Assembly (NCBI RefSeq): GCF_024713975.1
Contig: NC_091095.1
Coordinates: 19,438,501 to 19,502,500, forward strand
Length of the DNA: 64,000 nt
Direction of reading: 5' to 3'
From: Paralichthys olivaceus
Taxonomy: Eukaryota; Chordata; Actinopteri; Pleuronectiformes; Paralichthyidae
Made by a program: the position numbers and the translations under genes. How positions within the stretch are numbered: the stretch's first letter is position 1; every line of letters starts with the position of its first letter. This document shows positions 1 to 12,304 of the stretch, in pieces. The notes below the pieces were generated by a model that searched no databases, was not told where the DNA came from, and worked only from the letters and a program-made list of their open reading frames with translations.

Positions 1-32
1 TCAATATGGAGATCTTATTTATTCTGTCTCAG

Positions 33-3000
33 CTTTGCGTTGGCCTGTCTGGACATCGGCTCAGGTGTGGTTGACTGCTTGTGTAAACGTGGTTACAGTG
101 GATCCACATGTGAGAGGTTAGTTTGCTGGTTAACCGAACACATACTTTATATTTCACATGCATTATAATTAAACATCAGGATCCTTGGTGCACCACAACC
201 TGCATCCTAACCCCTATTGTCCTCTGCAATACATAATGTGGATATGCAGGTCTGCCTCTTAAAGTAGAGAAATCCTAAGCAGCATTTTCCTTCTTGTTTT
301 TCCTCTCTTTAAGATGTGCACATGGTTACTACGGCAATCCATTGGTGCCTGGAAGCAGCTGCAAGCCATGCAACAGAGGGGATGGCATCAACATTTGTAA
401 TCATCTTACTGCAGGTTAAAATACATTTTCATATACAAATACAAACATAGTTATTATGTTTTAAAGGGTTAAAGTGATTTGATGTTATATTAAGGTCTGG
501 GAACTCATGAGACAGAATAAAGATGAAATTATCAAAATTTAAGTTACCAGCTGAGATATCCTGAGTATGGATTCAGCTCAAAAACAGTGGTTTCTGTCCG
601 ATAAGAGTCACAGAAGACATTATACAACTGGTTAAGGATATTTCAAAATCATGTAATTTGATACAACACACAACAACTGGTTCCAGCAGCTATGATCACT
701 GCCACAGCTGTGGTTGTAAAGAAAATCATCAACTCAGAAAAAAAAACTAAACTAAAAATCGTTTATTTACTGACAGACTGTGACAGTTGCACTTTGTCTT
801 TATGGGCTGACTTGGAAAAAATGGACAATGGTCTGATTTGGCTGGAGCAGCAGCTGAGGAACAACAGTCTTGTCTTTGGTTCAAACTCACTGCTGAACAA
901 CGTGGAGACTAACATCTCTAAAACCAAGGTACTCGTACATGGAGCCATTATGAATCTTTATGCTTAATAAGCTAACATTTAAAACATCTATTTAGTCACA
1001 TAATCCATGTTCAGAGTATTTCTGCCCTGTTTTCCAGATTCAGTTTGCGAGCTACGACACTGCTGTGAGACACCTGGAACCAGAGGTTGAACAGCTGGAG
1101 GCAGATGTGAATGTTGACGGTGACGACTTGAGTGAACTGATTGACAAGGTTCACGAAGTAAATTTTTCTTCAGTTAATCAGAGTAAAATTCAGGAGTTAA
1201 ACGATGAATAGTTTTGTGAATTGAAATTACTGTTTCAATAATGCCGGAGGTATCTCTACAAATTGATCATGTCATTATCAAAGAGATCTCACAAAGCGAC
1301 AGCAATAAAACTTAGAGTTTATAAAACTATTTTTGGTGCAGAGTTAAAATGATCTGGAAACATTATAATCTATCATCAACTTTCAGACTCTTCGATTTGA
1401 ATCAGATCTGGAAAAGGTTTTGCAGAATGTGAATCAAACCAAGTTGAAGGCCGATGATCTTCTTTCTGAAGCTGAATCTCTCTTCACAGTCATACGAGGT
1501 ACAGCACTCAAATATGAAGGTTACATTGTTGTGGCACTCCACCACTGCTCTGATGATGGTGTCACATCTCATATCAACAGAAATCATATATATTGATAAC
1601 ACTGAGTAATTGTAATGGATTTAAATTCAGTCTGATCTTCCCTAGCACTTGTGTCCGGGAATTTGTGGGAAACTGAATTATTGGTTATGTCAAAGTGATC
1701 CTCTACACTGTGATGTATCATCAACACTGTTATCTCTGTTATTGTGGTTTGTCAGATTTGATAAAGCAGCTGTCTGTGGTAAAGCCCAGGGGATCAATCA
1801 CTCTCTCCCTGAACGACAAAGTCAGGATGGCGGAGGAGGCTCAGCGCATCGTGCAGGAAATGAGACAGAGAGGCTGCAGTGCGCAGAGGGAGCAGGAGGA
1901 GGCACACAAACGTAAAACATTTTCTTGCAGAGCTTAACATATCTGATTAATTACTTCGTCGTTTTATTCCAGCCATCTTTCGAAAAAAAAAAATCTTTAG
2001 CTGCATATACACTTTTCATTGTGCTTTAAAATGGAGAGTTACAGAGAAAACCACTTGACTGATGCACTGATGAGAAAGTCAGTAACATCACGCTCATTTC
2101 TGCATGGTAAATTTGAAGCGACAGCCAGCATTAGGTTAGCGTAGCTTAGCATAATAACTGGAAGCAGAGGGATATAGCGAGCATGACAACTTGAACCCGG
2201 AGTTCAGTTCTGGACTATTTCTTGGCTGGGTGCATTGACTTCTTTAAAACTAAGGTTGGTAATCCTGGAAAAGTCATGAGGTGCAGACTACACTATTAAA
2301 TAGGCATAGACTCGAAGGAGAACTAAATTCATTGCTTATTAATGAACCGTAAAGGTGCTAATAGGTCGATTGTGTTAGCTGCTGCACTTTGTATGCTGAG
2401 CTAAGCATCAAACTCTCAGCAAGAAAACAAATAAACATATTTCCTGAAATGTCAAACTATTTGCAGAAGGATACACCAAAGGAAGAGAAGAACAATCTGC
2501 ATCATATCAGACCTGGATGAAACCGATTGGGCGATATCCAACCATTATGATATATGTCGCAAACTCTGTATGTTCTCCACAGCGTTGAACTTCATCCACG
2601 ACAACATGACAAGCCCTGCACTGAGTCGGACGTCAGACTCTCTGATGGTCTCTGTCCTGTTTCTGATGGAACTGACTGAGCTGCTGTCAGAGGCAGAGGA
2701 CAGAGTCAACAGGACGCAGAGCCTGAACCTGAGGAGTCACACTGCTCTACAACGTCTGCAGGTGAAATGCGCCACTCGATTACTGTGGCATATACTTCAG
2801 ATGTACACAAAAATGTTCTGTAGTCTTGTTTGTCTTCACCTGTCTCTGTTCATCATTTCATTTTCAAACTCAGGTGGAAAGAGAACAGAGCTCACTTCCT
2901 CCTGTGACTGAAATGACCAAAGATCTGCTGATAAACATCATGGACGTCTTCTTATTGCTTGAGGAAATTAAAAAAGTAAGCTGCCATATTTTACCACCAT

Positions 3001-4349
3001 GATTCCACAAGACAATCTTCAACAAGACAATTTGATTTGGAAACTGAATTTATTATATGTAAATTGCAGGAATTTGAGAACCATGCAGGTCAACTGGATG
3101 GTGCCAAAAGGGAACTTGTCAAGAAGTTTAATAACATCTTCCAAATTAAGGCCAAAGTGGAAACTGTCAACAAGGCCGAGGAACAAGCAGAGCAGCTTAA
3201 CAAAGATGCAGCAGAACTTCAGTGAGTTTAAAAAGGAAGAAAAAAGGAGCCTAGATATAATTACCATAAAGACAATGTGTTTATGTTGACATAATGTATT
3301 ATATGACTTTGCAGAATGCTTCATAATGCTATTAACAGCAATGAACGGCTCAGAGTTATGAGTGATGGAGATTTTATCAGCATCATAAAGGCCATACAAG
3401 AGACAGAAATAGCAGCTAATCAGTCCAGAGAGGCTGCTTATGGAGCTTTAAAGGTAACTCTGTTGTTATTAATGCTGCATGATGTGTTCAATTAAATGTT
3501 TAGTTGTATAATGTTAATTTAAATTCATATCAATATTATTCTCTTACTGTAAACTAGGATGTGCAAGAGGCAAGTCTGGACAAGGCCGAAGGACTCAATA
3601 ATAATTCAAATAATTTGCAAACAGAAGTCGACAACTCTCAGGGTGACCTGAAACGTGTGTAACAAGCATCATTTGTTACAAGTCACATGAGTTATTTTAA
3701 TTTGAACACACAAAAATTAAATGCTGTTTGATTTTTTTTGGACAGAGCTTTCCCATACAGTGAACGCCTGTAGAGACCGCGTGAAGAGGCAAAAGGAAAA
3801 AAGAAGATCACTGAGAATGAGAATCACAGCCGTCACTGATGACCTTAAAACAAATAGAGGTCAGTGGATTTCAAGTGAGCAGATTATTTACTGCAACTAC
3901 AGCACAGCAGATCATCATGGTGTTTTAAATTCCAGATGACACCACACTCCTGATAGACTCGGCGAAAAAAGCGGCCTCTGCGTCTGCCTCCACAGTCATT
4001 CATTTAACAGATAGACTGAGGAACATCAGCCAGGAGGTAGAAAGAATAACTCTGAGCAGAGTCAGTGTCAACATGGACAATATGTTCGTCGATGTAGAAC
4101 AATCATGTGAGTATTTAACAGTAAGAATCTGTTATTAAATTCTAACAGCGCCCTTTTCCCTTATATTTGTTAATTATTTTGAATGTATGTGTTTCAGTGA
4201 AGAAATTGAAAATCAATCTCCCTGTGTTGATGAACAACCTCAAACAAGTTGAAGCTCTCAAAAGGAAAGCGCCCCCTAGTGGCAACATGACAGAAAGCAT
4301 CTTGAAAATCAAGGACGTGATAAAGGAGACAAGAAACTTTGTTAACAGG
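33..4349 (+). CDS. lama3: lama3 exon block: last LE module and coiled-coil domain II/I
   Basis: Exons: 33-116, 314-414, 777-928, 1038-1157, 1387-1498, 1756-1911, 2583-2761, 2874-2975, 3070-3221, 3315-3453, 3558-3654, 3746-3859, 3936-4106, 4198-4349. The first two encode cysteine-rich LE sequence (VVDCLCKRGYSGSTC, then CNHLTAG). The third starts DCDSCTLSLWADLEK, the usual opening of laminin alpha domain II with cysteines for interchain bonding. The rest are Lys/Glu/Leu-rich heptad sequence expected to coil with the beta and gamma chains. The exon 1038-1157 could instead end at 1148 (also phase 0); I prefer 1157 because GAA|gtaaat is the better donor. The join 1911 to 2583 is supported by phase and coiled-coil content but is the least certain. 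Confidence 0.88.
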
Positions 4350-7300
4350 GTAAAGTTTTCCCTTGAATCTGATGTTTCTTACCTGTCAGCTTTGATTTAA
4401 AGAGAATATAATCAATATCAATGACGATGGAACAAATAATGATGAACTGATGAAAGATTATCACCCGATCCTTTTTCGTCAGCTCTATGGAGCTTTAAAG
4501 TGTCGTTTGACTTATTTTAGTACAAAAACTAAAAATAATATCTACTGTATTTATTTTCTTTATACATTCATATTTACACGGATCTTCTTACAGCTCTCCA
4601 TCGCCACAACCTTCAATGGAAAAGGCCACATTGAGCTTCATCCTCCGAGAAACCTTGAAGACATAAAACCATTTACAGCTTTCGACCTGCTTCTCAATCA
4701 TCATCAAACCAGTCCCTCCAAGCCTGACCACAGGTGAAAGCGACAACGACAGAACAAACGAGGAGATGTCAATCTCTTTGTTCTCTACTTGGGCAACAAG
4801 AACGTGAGCGGGCCTCCTTGTGTTTCACAGGAAGTCAGGATCTTTTTCAGAATATCTATATCTTTATTTATCTCATTTTATTTACAGGCCTCTGGAGACT
4901 ACATTGGGATGGCGATCAGAAACAACGTATTGATTTGTGTCTATAAATTGGGTGGAGTTGTCCATGAGGTGGAAACCAAGCACAAAATAACTTCGACCAC
5001 CAATGTGAACGCATCAGACTTTGACAGGATTATCTTCTCCAGGTATGTGAAATACTTTTAGAGAGCGAGGAAACTTAGTTTCCTCTACATGTAATCAGTT
5101 TTGTGATTTTCTCTGTGTTCACGATTCCTGCAGAGTTTACCAAGATGCTGAAGTCAAGATCATAAAGAACTTCACATCACAGAAGCCCATCAGCCTCGCT
5201 CCTTATCAAAACCTTCCAAACACGATGAGCAGTGTCCTCAACCTGGACCCAGACAGTGTTGCTTTCTACGTGGGTGGATATCCTGACGACTTTACGGTAA
5301 TAACACAGCTGTTATTTCATTATGTCTGCATGGATTGACTTCTTACACCACAGAAACAGAAGACGGACAATCATACAAGGCTTTATCGATCTGAAGTGAC
5401 AGCCAGTAAGATCTGAAAAATCTCAAAAACACAATAAACAGTAAACAAGCCTGTGCACTCATTGAATCAAACTGCCTTATAAAGCCTTTTTCTAGAAATA
5501 AAAAAGTATGATCATTTTGACATCATGAGTCTTATTTTTGACCACTTAATACAAATACTTTTTCACTGGGTCAAAATTCTGAATCAGGCAACTTTAAGAT
5601 TAAGTTTATATTTAATAAATCTGAATTTTAACTTCTTACTTTTGACTTGGCGTCTCATCATTTTCGCAGACAATCTCATATATTTGACCTGGTATGTCAG
5701 AATGAGATTATTCTCTCCTATAATTTTGAATTAGTATCAAATAATTATTACTAAGTGAAACTATTGATATGATAAGTAAATAGTAAGTTTAATACTGTGC
5801 ACATAATTGCTAGTTACATAATTTTTTTGAATTTTGATTTTTTTTTTTTTTTTTTGGGTCTTTTATCTTTTACGTTTTTTCTTTTCTTGACAGAAATAGG
5901 CTTCCATATGTAATTGACACAACCGAAAAAATCCCACCGAGCAGTTTAGAGCACTGATGAAGTTGAATCCAGAGAGTACAGAAGTTCCTCACTGACCTTT
6001 TTGACTGTTCAGTGGCAGAATAATGAGACTGTGCTGCAATGGTTACGAGTTTTAAAAAAGGAAACAGAAATCTGACCAATTATTAACAAACCATTGGCAA
6101 AAAATATCCAGTGTCATGAATATATTCTTATTGAAGTGTTGTTGAATGTTCAGTCCCTGTTGCTCTGACTCCTCCAGCCTCCACTGCAGCTGCGTTACTC
6201 CAGATACAGAGGAGCCATGAAACTCTCCTACATCAACGATCATCCTGTTTGTCTGTTCAACTACAAACATGCAGTCAACATGGACACTAGGCAGCCTCAT
6301 ATTAAGTACGTTTTAAAAATGCACTGTGTTTTTAGACGTTTGTTGTTGCAGTCACAATGACGATTAATTAATTTTTCAATTGGTTCAGGATTCCACAAGT
6401 GGAGGTGTCAGATTACTACGATGGAACAGGTTACCGCATGGCGTTCATGAAGGAGTCGGGCAAGAAAAAGAGACAATTGTTAAGGTTTCACACAAACAGC
6501 AGAGAGACAGACGCCTTGTTATTCTACATTGGAAATGAAGTATGATCTCTTAAATGGAACTGAACAGATTTGCAGCTGCACAGCTCAGACGCAGACTCAG
6601 TGTTGAGCTGTGTGTGCTCTATAAAAAGACTGATCTTGTGTTTTATGTTGCAGGAGTCTTTCTTCTGTGTGTTTGTGGAGAGAGGCTCCCTGGTGCTTCA
6701 AGGACAACAAGCAGGTCAACAGCTCAGAGCTCAGAGTGCGGAAAAAGTGTCTCTCTTTGTAAGAGGATCTAAATATAGTTACGCACCGTAATGAACACTA
6801 AGCAAAGCAAACTGAAACTTCTGAATGCATGAATGTAGTTGTTCCATTTATAAACTGTTCTACTTAAAAAAATGTCTCCTGTCTCAGGACCAACTCTTTA
6901 CAGTCACTACAGCAGAACGATTTATTGTGCACTACGGACGACAGCAAATCTCCACGGATCACATTCATACAAACTACATGACTTATTACATCGGGGGTTT
7001 ACCAGCACAGCTCAGGTTGAGGTAACACAACCGATACTGTACATACAGTGTTAACAGCTTTAGCTCATCAGATTAACCCTTCCCACTGGTTTCTGTGGTT
7101 TCTGTGTCTGAATTTCAGGCACAACATCACAGCTCCACCACTGAGAGGATGTGTGGATCACCTGACAGCAGACGGGGAGATTGTTGAGTACAACAGGACG
7201 ATAGGTGTCAGCGATGGATGTCCAGTCTCACTACTGGTAAACTGACAAAAAGCGATGACCAACCATACACGGCTGAATGAATTTGACTGAACATTGTCTT

Positions 7301-10300
7301 AAAGGAGACAAATCACACTGATATTCTGTTCTGTCTGCTCTGTGCTGATTGGTCAATTGCTTCGAGTGTGTGACGAGGGGCGAGCCACATTAGCAGCTAG
7401 GTGTGCATTTGTGGCGTTGTGATTTCAAAATACTCCGGAGGTATCAGCTGGACTTACTGAAGTTTTCTGTTTTCACTGCAGACTTTTGGCTCTTTAACTT
7501 TGTAGAACTTTTACATTTGCAAAAAACAGACACAAGACAAAAGAGGAAAGAAACACTGGAAAAAACAATCTCCTTTAAAATACAGCCTCTATCACAGGCT
7601 CGAGATCAGTATTGAAAATAAGAATCCTTAAGTGGGAAATCAGAAAGCTTAAAGGTAAAAGCAAATTACAGCGTTTAAAGTGAAATGTGAAAAATGAAAA
7701 ATGTAATTACATCAAATAGAATAGAACAAATTGTCATTATCTTTTTTTGTAGTAGAAATTTAAGTGAGCAGCACTTAGACATGTGAATGTAATATGTGTG
7801 TTTCTGGTTTGTGCAGAGTGTCCGTGCAGCGACACGGAACTCAGCTCTGTCCATGGATTCCCTGACTGTGTGGGACGAGCAGCCTGTCAGAGTCTCTCTG
7901 GGCTTCAGAACGTCACACAGACACGCTGCTCTTCTCAGGAGCAGCTCTCAGGTCAGCTCTCCCTGCAAGTGTCAGATTTAAATGATATAAACTGATCAAC
8001 ATGACTCTGTTAGTCTTCTCTCATCTTCTACAGGGCTCCACCTCTGCCCTGGACCTTCAGCTGTCCCTGGATGATGGCTATGTAATATTTAACAGCAGAA
8101 ATTATACACTGAGGTCTGATGAAAGATACAGTGATGGAAAGTGGCACTACTTGTCCGCAGTGAGGAGACCAACAAGGTAAGATGTGCCCTCCGTTTGTAC
8201 AACAGTTGTACCTTTACTTCATTTAAATAAATAAAAAGGCAAGTTGTCCTGATTCTCTCAGGTTGGAGCTCAGCATCGATAATGTGAATGTGACTCAGGG
8301 GCGATCACACCACATCAGGCCAGTGGATCAAAACTCACAAGGAAAGAAATTCAAAGTCTGCATTGCTAACCTTTACACCAGGAGGTTTGGATACATTATA
8401 AATCGTTTACCACTGTTTTAATAGTACTGTTGCAATATAGATGCTATGCAGTGTGGTTTTGTCTTATGACAACAATAAAGGAGAATTCTGTTCATTTTCA
8501 ACTTCTCCTAGTTTATAAATGTGTATCAAATATGAATGATACCCACAAACACTTTTGAAACCATTCGAGTAGATCGGCTACGACACGGTGGAAGTGGCTA
8601 CGATGTAACCTTATGTAGCAACTGCGACAGTCCAAGAAATGTTCACCCTCAACATTATAAACCTGTGATATTAGGGTTTAGCAATACATGCAACTCTACC
8701 CAGTTGCAAGGGAATTTTTTGTTCCTCTCTTGGGCTTTTGTATGTAGTGTAGTGTCCGTTCAAGCTCCTTTGCCCTCAACCAATCAGGAGAGTGCATGCA
8801 TTGTAGTCAGTATACAAGCTGCTGACTGTATGCAGTTTGTAAGCTGCGAGGAAGTGAGCATTCAGCTACCACCTCCTGCTTTATGCACCAGCGTCACAGT
8901 ATCATAATCTATGTTGGGCTGTATTCTTCAGCTGGACCCTGAGTCTGAATAATAAAATATCACTCACAAGTCTCGTGAGTCTTGAATGAAGATGGAGGTG
9001 GAAAGTGAGAGAGAGTTGGAGAGTCTGGATTTTACTCAGAGAAACTGTTATGATCTAATCTTTTTCTGAACAATGTTAATGAAGTATTTAACTTTGATGG
9101 ATGTCCCAACTTGATTGAGCTGCAGTATACAGATGAAGAGAAAAACTGAGCGAATGAGGAGAGAGAGGACACAAGCAGAGGAGGTCACGCAACATCAGGT
9201 GGACTGTCGACTGTCATAGTTGCCCTATAAGATTACATTGTAGTCACTGCTGCCAGTGGGGGTGATCTACTGGATCGATTTCAAAAGTTTTTAAAAGTAC
9301 TACTGATTTACACACCAACATTTATAAACATAGTGCCCAGGGTTGACAAACAGCAGAATTCCTCTTTAAGTAATGTTTTATAAAATCTGTAATTTGTGCC
9401 AGGCCTGAGCAGAGCTTTATCCCTGCGGATCTAAGCTCATTTTCACACATGGGAGACAGTGTTCTTGGCCGGTGCAGTCTCCATAGTTCACCACATCCTG
9501 AGCATTTACCTGCACCACTGCTGAAGAAGCACCACAAATACAAACCTGTGAGCATAACAAGACGCCATCATTACAGCACCACAATAATGCTACCGTTGCT
9601 TTCAGTACTAGATAGTGATGCAGGTTATTTCTCCACTTCCTGTCAGATTCAGGCTCCTGTGGGCAGTCAGTGTGTACACCGAAGCTCAAAGCTCGGTGAA
9701 CACCAGCTCTATGATGATCACAGCTGGCTCAGTTACACTCTGCCACAACAGGACCTTAACTACAGGTAATGTTCGCTATGGTTTCATAAAAACATCCATC
9801 TATTCATTCACATGAACAGTAAAGAGGGAGACCTCACTGGTGTGCTCCTCTTGTGTCTCAGGCCTCACTTCTCTCTTGATATCAAGACCAAGTCGTCCAA
9901 AGGTCTGATCCTCCATGTGGCAGGGAGAGGAGTTGTGCCGCTGCTGGCTCTGTACATGGCCAATGGCAAGATCAAGGTGTCACTGGGCCAAGACAGAATC
10001 ATCCAACACAAGCAGAAGAGCAACGATGGGAACTGGCACAGAGTAAATGACCTTTTGCTAACCCCTACCCTAGTAACTGTTGATGTACCTGTTAAAAGTG
10101 TGCACACAAGATATTGATAAACGTTGATCTTGTTAAATAGAATGAAGAGCACATCTCAGAGGCTTAAAGCTAAACTGTGAGTCTTTGTCAACTTGCACAC
10201 TGTGAGTTGGTTGATGACTATATCCAGATTTTTTTCTAACATTTCTAGGGTCTCAGTAGAGCGCATACCTCTGCCAAGGCCCTTAAACTCAATCTGCCCC

Positions 10301-12304
10301 AACTTGCACACACTTATAGACATCAGTCCCCCAAATATGCATTTTTTCATCAAGATCCATTAATCATTTCCAGGGAAATCTGTGAAAATGTCAAATCTTG
10401 CCATGACTGTATCCTTCCCTGACTCATACTGCTCATACATATTTTTCTGACCTAACCTGCAACAGATTGGTCAGGAAAACAAGTAATTAGTTAGCTACCT
10501 GCTTTATTTTTAAGGTAGAACAATTTGCTTAGGCCACTATGCTAAGGTAGTAGTGAATGGCTATGCAAGTGTTGGAAGTTTACATTGGAGACATTGAAAA
10601 AACACACAGCTTAATCCATTCTTATATAAGGAGGTTGTTATAAGTCATTTTAGTAAAGACTGAAAACTCAGTCTAAAATGTAGAGAGATCACTGATGCTT
10701 TACAAGAACTTGATATGACATCAAAAATGCTCACTTGAATAAAAATTGTGTATAAAGTACTTAAGCCGATAAAGTGTTCTAGTTTCCAGGTTTGCCCTTG
10801 TGGCCCACAGCACATGCTTTTTAGTGTTTCACATTAGTTGGCCCAAGCCCATGCATCTCTGCTCATGCCATAGATCCACATAAAAGTAGCTTTTCAAGAA
10901 TATGGGAACGCTTTAAAGATTTAAATTCATTGAACAAATAGTAATAACTGATTCTTTTTGATGTTTAAGGTGTCTAAATTGGAGAATTGGAGACCTACAA
11001 ACTCTTTGCCCTCCGACTTGTTTTGATTCACCCGACTTGTGTGACAGATTGTATGTGTGTGTGCAGGTTGAGTTCAGTGTGGAGAAGAGCACCTTTCATC
11101 TGCTGGTTGATGGAGTCCGTGTGACTGATGGTCGACTACCGAACAATGAGGGATCATCTTTAGACTTTCACAACCCGGTGTATCTGGGAAGTGATCTAAA
11201 AGGCAGAACCATAAAAGTCTGTATCAAACCTCAGTCGCTGTTTGATTATTCTTTAAAAGTCATGTCACAAGACCATGTCGTCTCCTCCCACAGGGACAAA
11301 ACATTCCCATGAACAGTGTTACCGGCTGTATAAGGGGTTTCAAAATGAATGATGTCACTGTTGGTGAACTCGAAGGAAGTCATAAAATATTACCCTGCTT
11401 CGATGGGCTCATGGAGATGGGGACGTACTTTGGTGGCGGTCACATCGTCTTGGGTTTGAAATAGTATTTTATAGAATCTGATTCATTGCAATTTACATCA
11501 ATATTAAATATCTAAAAAATAACATTTCTATTCTAGATAATTACTTCAATGTTGGCTCCCACTTTGTGTTGTCCTTCGAGCTGCGTCCTCAACACCTGAC
11601 AGGTCTTCTTTTCTATGCTCAAAGTGACAAGGCCAGCTTTAATGTGTTCTTATTGGAAAACAAGGTAAAACCTCCACTCTTAGACTGAATAATGACAGCT
11701 GATCAGGCAGAGATGAAAAAGAAAAGCTGCATTGAAAGACCACATTGACTGACTGCTGTCTATTACCAGGTGGTGGTCAGCGTTAATGATGGTCACAGAG
11801 CTGTCGGTGTCTCTGTGACTCCTCGTGAAAGTCTTTGTGATGGAAAGTTTCACATGGTCACAGGTACGACTTCACATGATGACGACATTACACAAACCAG
11901 ATCATATTTGAGTGGCTCTACGTTTTAAATTGTTGTGATATCATCCATCAGTCTCCAAACAGCGTGAAGTTGTCAAACTAGCGGTGGACTCCATGTCTGA
12001 GGAGAAAGCTGTGGCCATTACATCCACCTCACACGCAACCACACTGGATTCACTTTCCATTGGAGGTAAATCCATCAAACATTTCACAGCATGTCTTTCA
12101 CCAAATATTAGCTGCTATTATTTCACCCTGACCTGAATCTTCTCCTCTCTCCATTCAGGGACAACAACGTACAGCAGAGTCCCTGTGTCCTCACCATTTG
12201 TGGGCTGCTTACGAAATGTGAAGATCAATGGAAAGCCTGTTGTATATAAAGCAGAATCTAGGGTGTATGAGCCTGTGAGCATCGATCGATGCCCTAAAGA
12301 CTAA
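33..12304 (+). CDS. lama3: Laminin subunit alpha-3, 3' part of gene (34 exons, 5' end outside window)
   Basis: Secreted basement-membrane glycoprotein; the alpha chain of laminin-332 type trimers, which bind integrins through their LG modules. The visible reading frame has 1,544 codons including the stop. It contains the end of an LE (EGF-like) module (codons 1-61), the heptad-rich domain II/I coiled coil (about 62-610, opening with the alpha-chain motif DCDSC) and five LG modules (611 to the end). I recognise LAMA3 by stretches shared with the human protein as I remember it, such as FVLYLGNKNAS, LNLDPDSVAFYVGGYP and DGTGY, and by the neighbouring osbpl1a and impact. All introns are GT-AG and phases agree throughout. 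The gene continues upstream. One in-frame TGA lies at 4735-4737; every other exon is open. Exons are listed in the three block entries that follow. Convergent with osbpl1a. Confidence 0.94.
2120..2450. repeat. Fish repeat with ttagcttagcataa core (copy 1)
   Basis: Core gttagcgtagcttagcataa then ctggaagcagagggatatag. Similar cores occur at 16140-16440 and 63655-63740. Fills most of the lama3 intron 1912-2582. Confidence 0.5.
4594..9547 (+). CDS. lama3: lama3 exon block: LG1-LG3 modules (integrin-binding part)
   Basis: Exons: 4594-4803, 4888-5042, 5134-5296, 6178-6305, 6389-6539, 6654-6758, 6888-7021, 7119-7236, 7817-7951, 8034-8176, 8262-8384, 9403-9547. LG1 runs to about 6305, LG2 to 7236, LG3 to 9547. 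LG2 ends with the usual module pattern RGCVDHLT ... SDGCP. LG3 carries FKVCIANLY and later LGRCSL. In laminin-332, LG1-3 is the integrin alpha3beta1/alpha6beta4-binding unit and stays on the mature chain after proteolysis. Oddities: a TGA codon at 4735-4737 inside the first LG1 exon, and LG1 lacks the cysteine pair that the other four modules keep (GCC Ala at 6214-6216, CAT His at 6298-6300). Confidence 0.9.
4735..4737 (+). other. lama3: In-frame TGA codon within lama3 LG1 exon
   Basis: Exon 4594-4803 is 210 nt, phase 0 at both ends, and reads lama3-like sequence on both sides in the same frame (FNGKGHIELHPPRN before, GDVNLFVLYLGNKN after). Codon 48 of the exon is TGA, in the context CAC AGG TGA AAG CGA. 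One C-to-T change from CGA (Arg) would explain it and would suit the surrounding Arg/Lys-rich loop. No GT-AG intron of plausible size removes it while keeping the frame. Confidence 0.85.
5297..6177 (+). other. lama3 intron (881 bp), no other feature
   Basis: AT-rich, with a T17 run near 5838-5855. Nothing coding is visible. Confidence 0.6.
7300..7620. repeat. Fish interspersed repeat, partial copy, in a lama3 intron
   Basis: Shares gattggtcaattgcttcgag and the gcagctaggtgtgcatt stretch with the outer parts of the composite repeat at 14883-15955. The intron 7237-7816 holds nothing else recognisable. Confidence 0.45.
8385..9402 (+). other. lama3 intron (1,018 bp)
   Basis: Holds a 123-codon frame at 8536-8907 that has no family resemblance and no splice context. 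The GC-richer middle may be an old interspersed repeat, but I cannot name it. Confidence 0.5.
9647..12304 (+). CDS. lama3: lama3 exon block: LG3-LG4 linker, LG4 and LG5, stop codon
   Basis: Exons: 9647-9765, 9862-10042, 11067-11216, 11294-11453, 11537-11664, 11770-11863, 11952-12065, 12159-12304. The stop TAA is at 12302-12304. LG4 shows FSLDIKTKSSKGLILHVAG, NDGNWHR and the cysteine pair in VTGCIRGF and ILPCFDG. LG5 shows FELRPQHLTGLLFYAQ, LCDGKFH and the pair in FVGCLRN and DRCPKD. In mammals the linker between LG3 and LG4 is cut by BMP1-type proteases and LG4-5 is released; the fish linker is encoded by exons 9403-9547 and 9647-9765, but I cannot identify a cleavage site by eye. Confidence 0.92.
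10043..11066 (+). other. lama3 intron (1,024 bp) with repeat family B copy
   Basis: Apart from the repeat at 10230-10445 nothing is recognised. Confidence 0.6.
10230..10445 (-). repeat. Teleost interspersed repeat family B, copy 1
   Basis: Contains actcaatctgccccaacttg, tcagtagagcgcatacctct and tttcatcaagatccattaat. It is the reverse complement of part of the family represented at 18300-18650 (shared gaggtat-g-gctctactgag). Intronic in lama3. Confidence 0.55.

Noticed and set aside
4735-4737. TGA as selenocysteine or programmed readthrough
   Set aside because: Laminins are not selenoproteins, no SECIS-like element was looked for successfully in the 3' UTR, and TGA followed by A is not the leaky TGA-CTA context.
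4734-4752. A 19-nt intron (gtgaaa...gacag) that would remove the lama3 TGA
   Set aside because: Far below the minimum size of a spliceosomal intron, and 19 is not a multiple of three, so it would break the downstream frame.
8536-8907. 123-codon plus-strand frame in a lama3 intron
   Set aside because: No similarity to laminin or any known family, and phase agreement joins 8384 directly to 9403.
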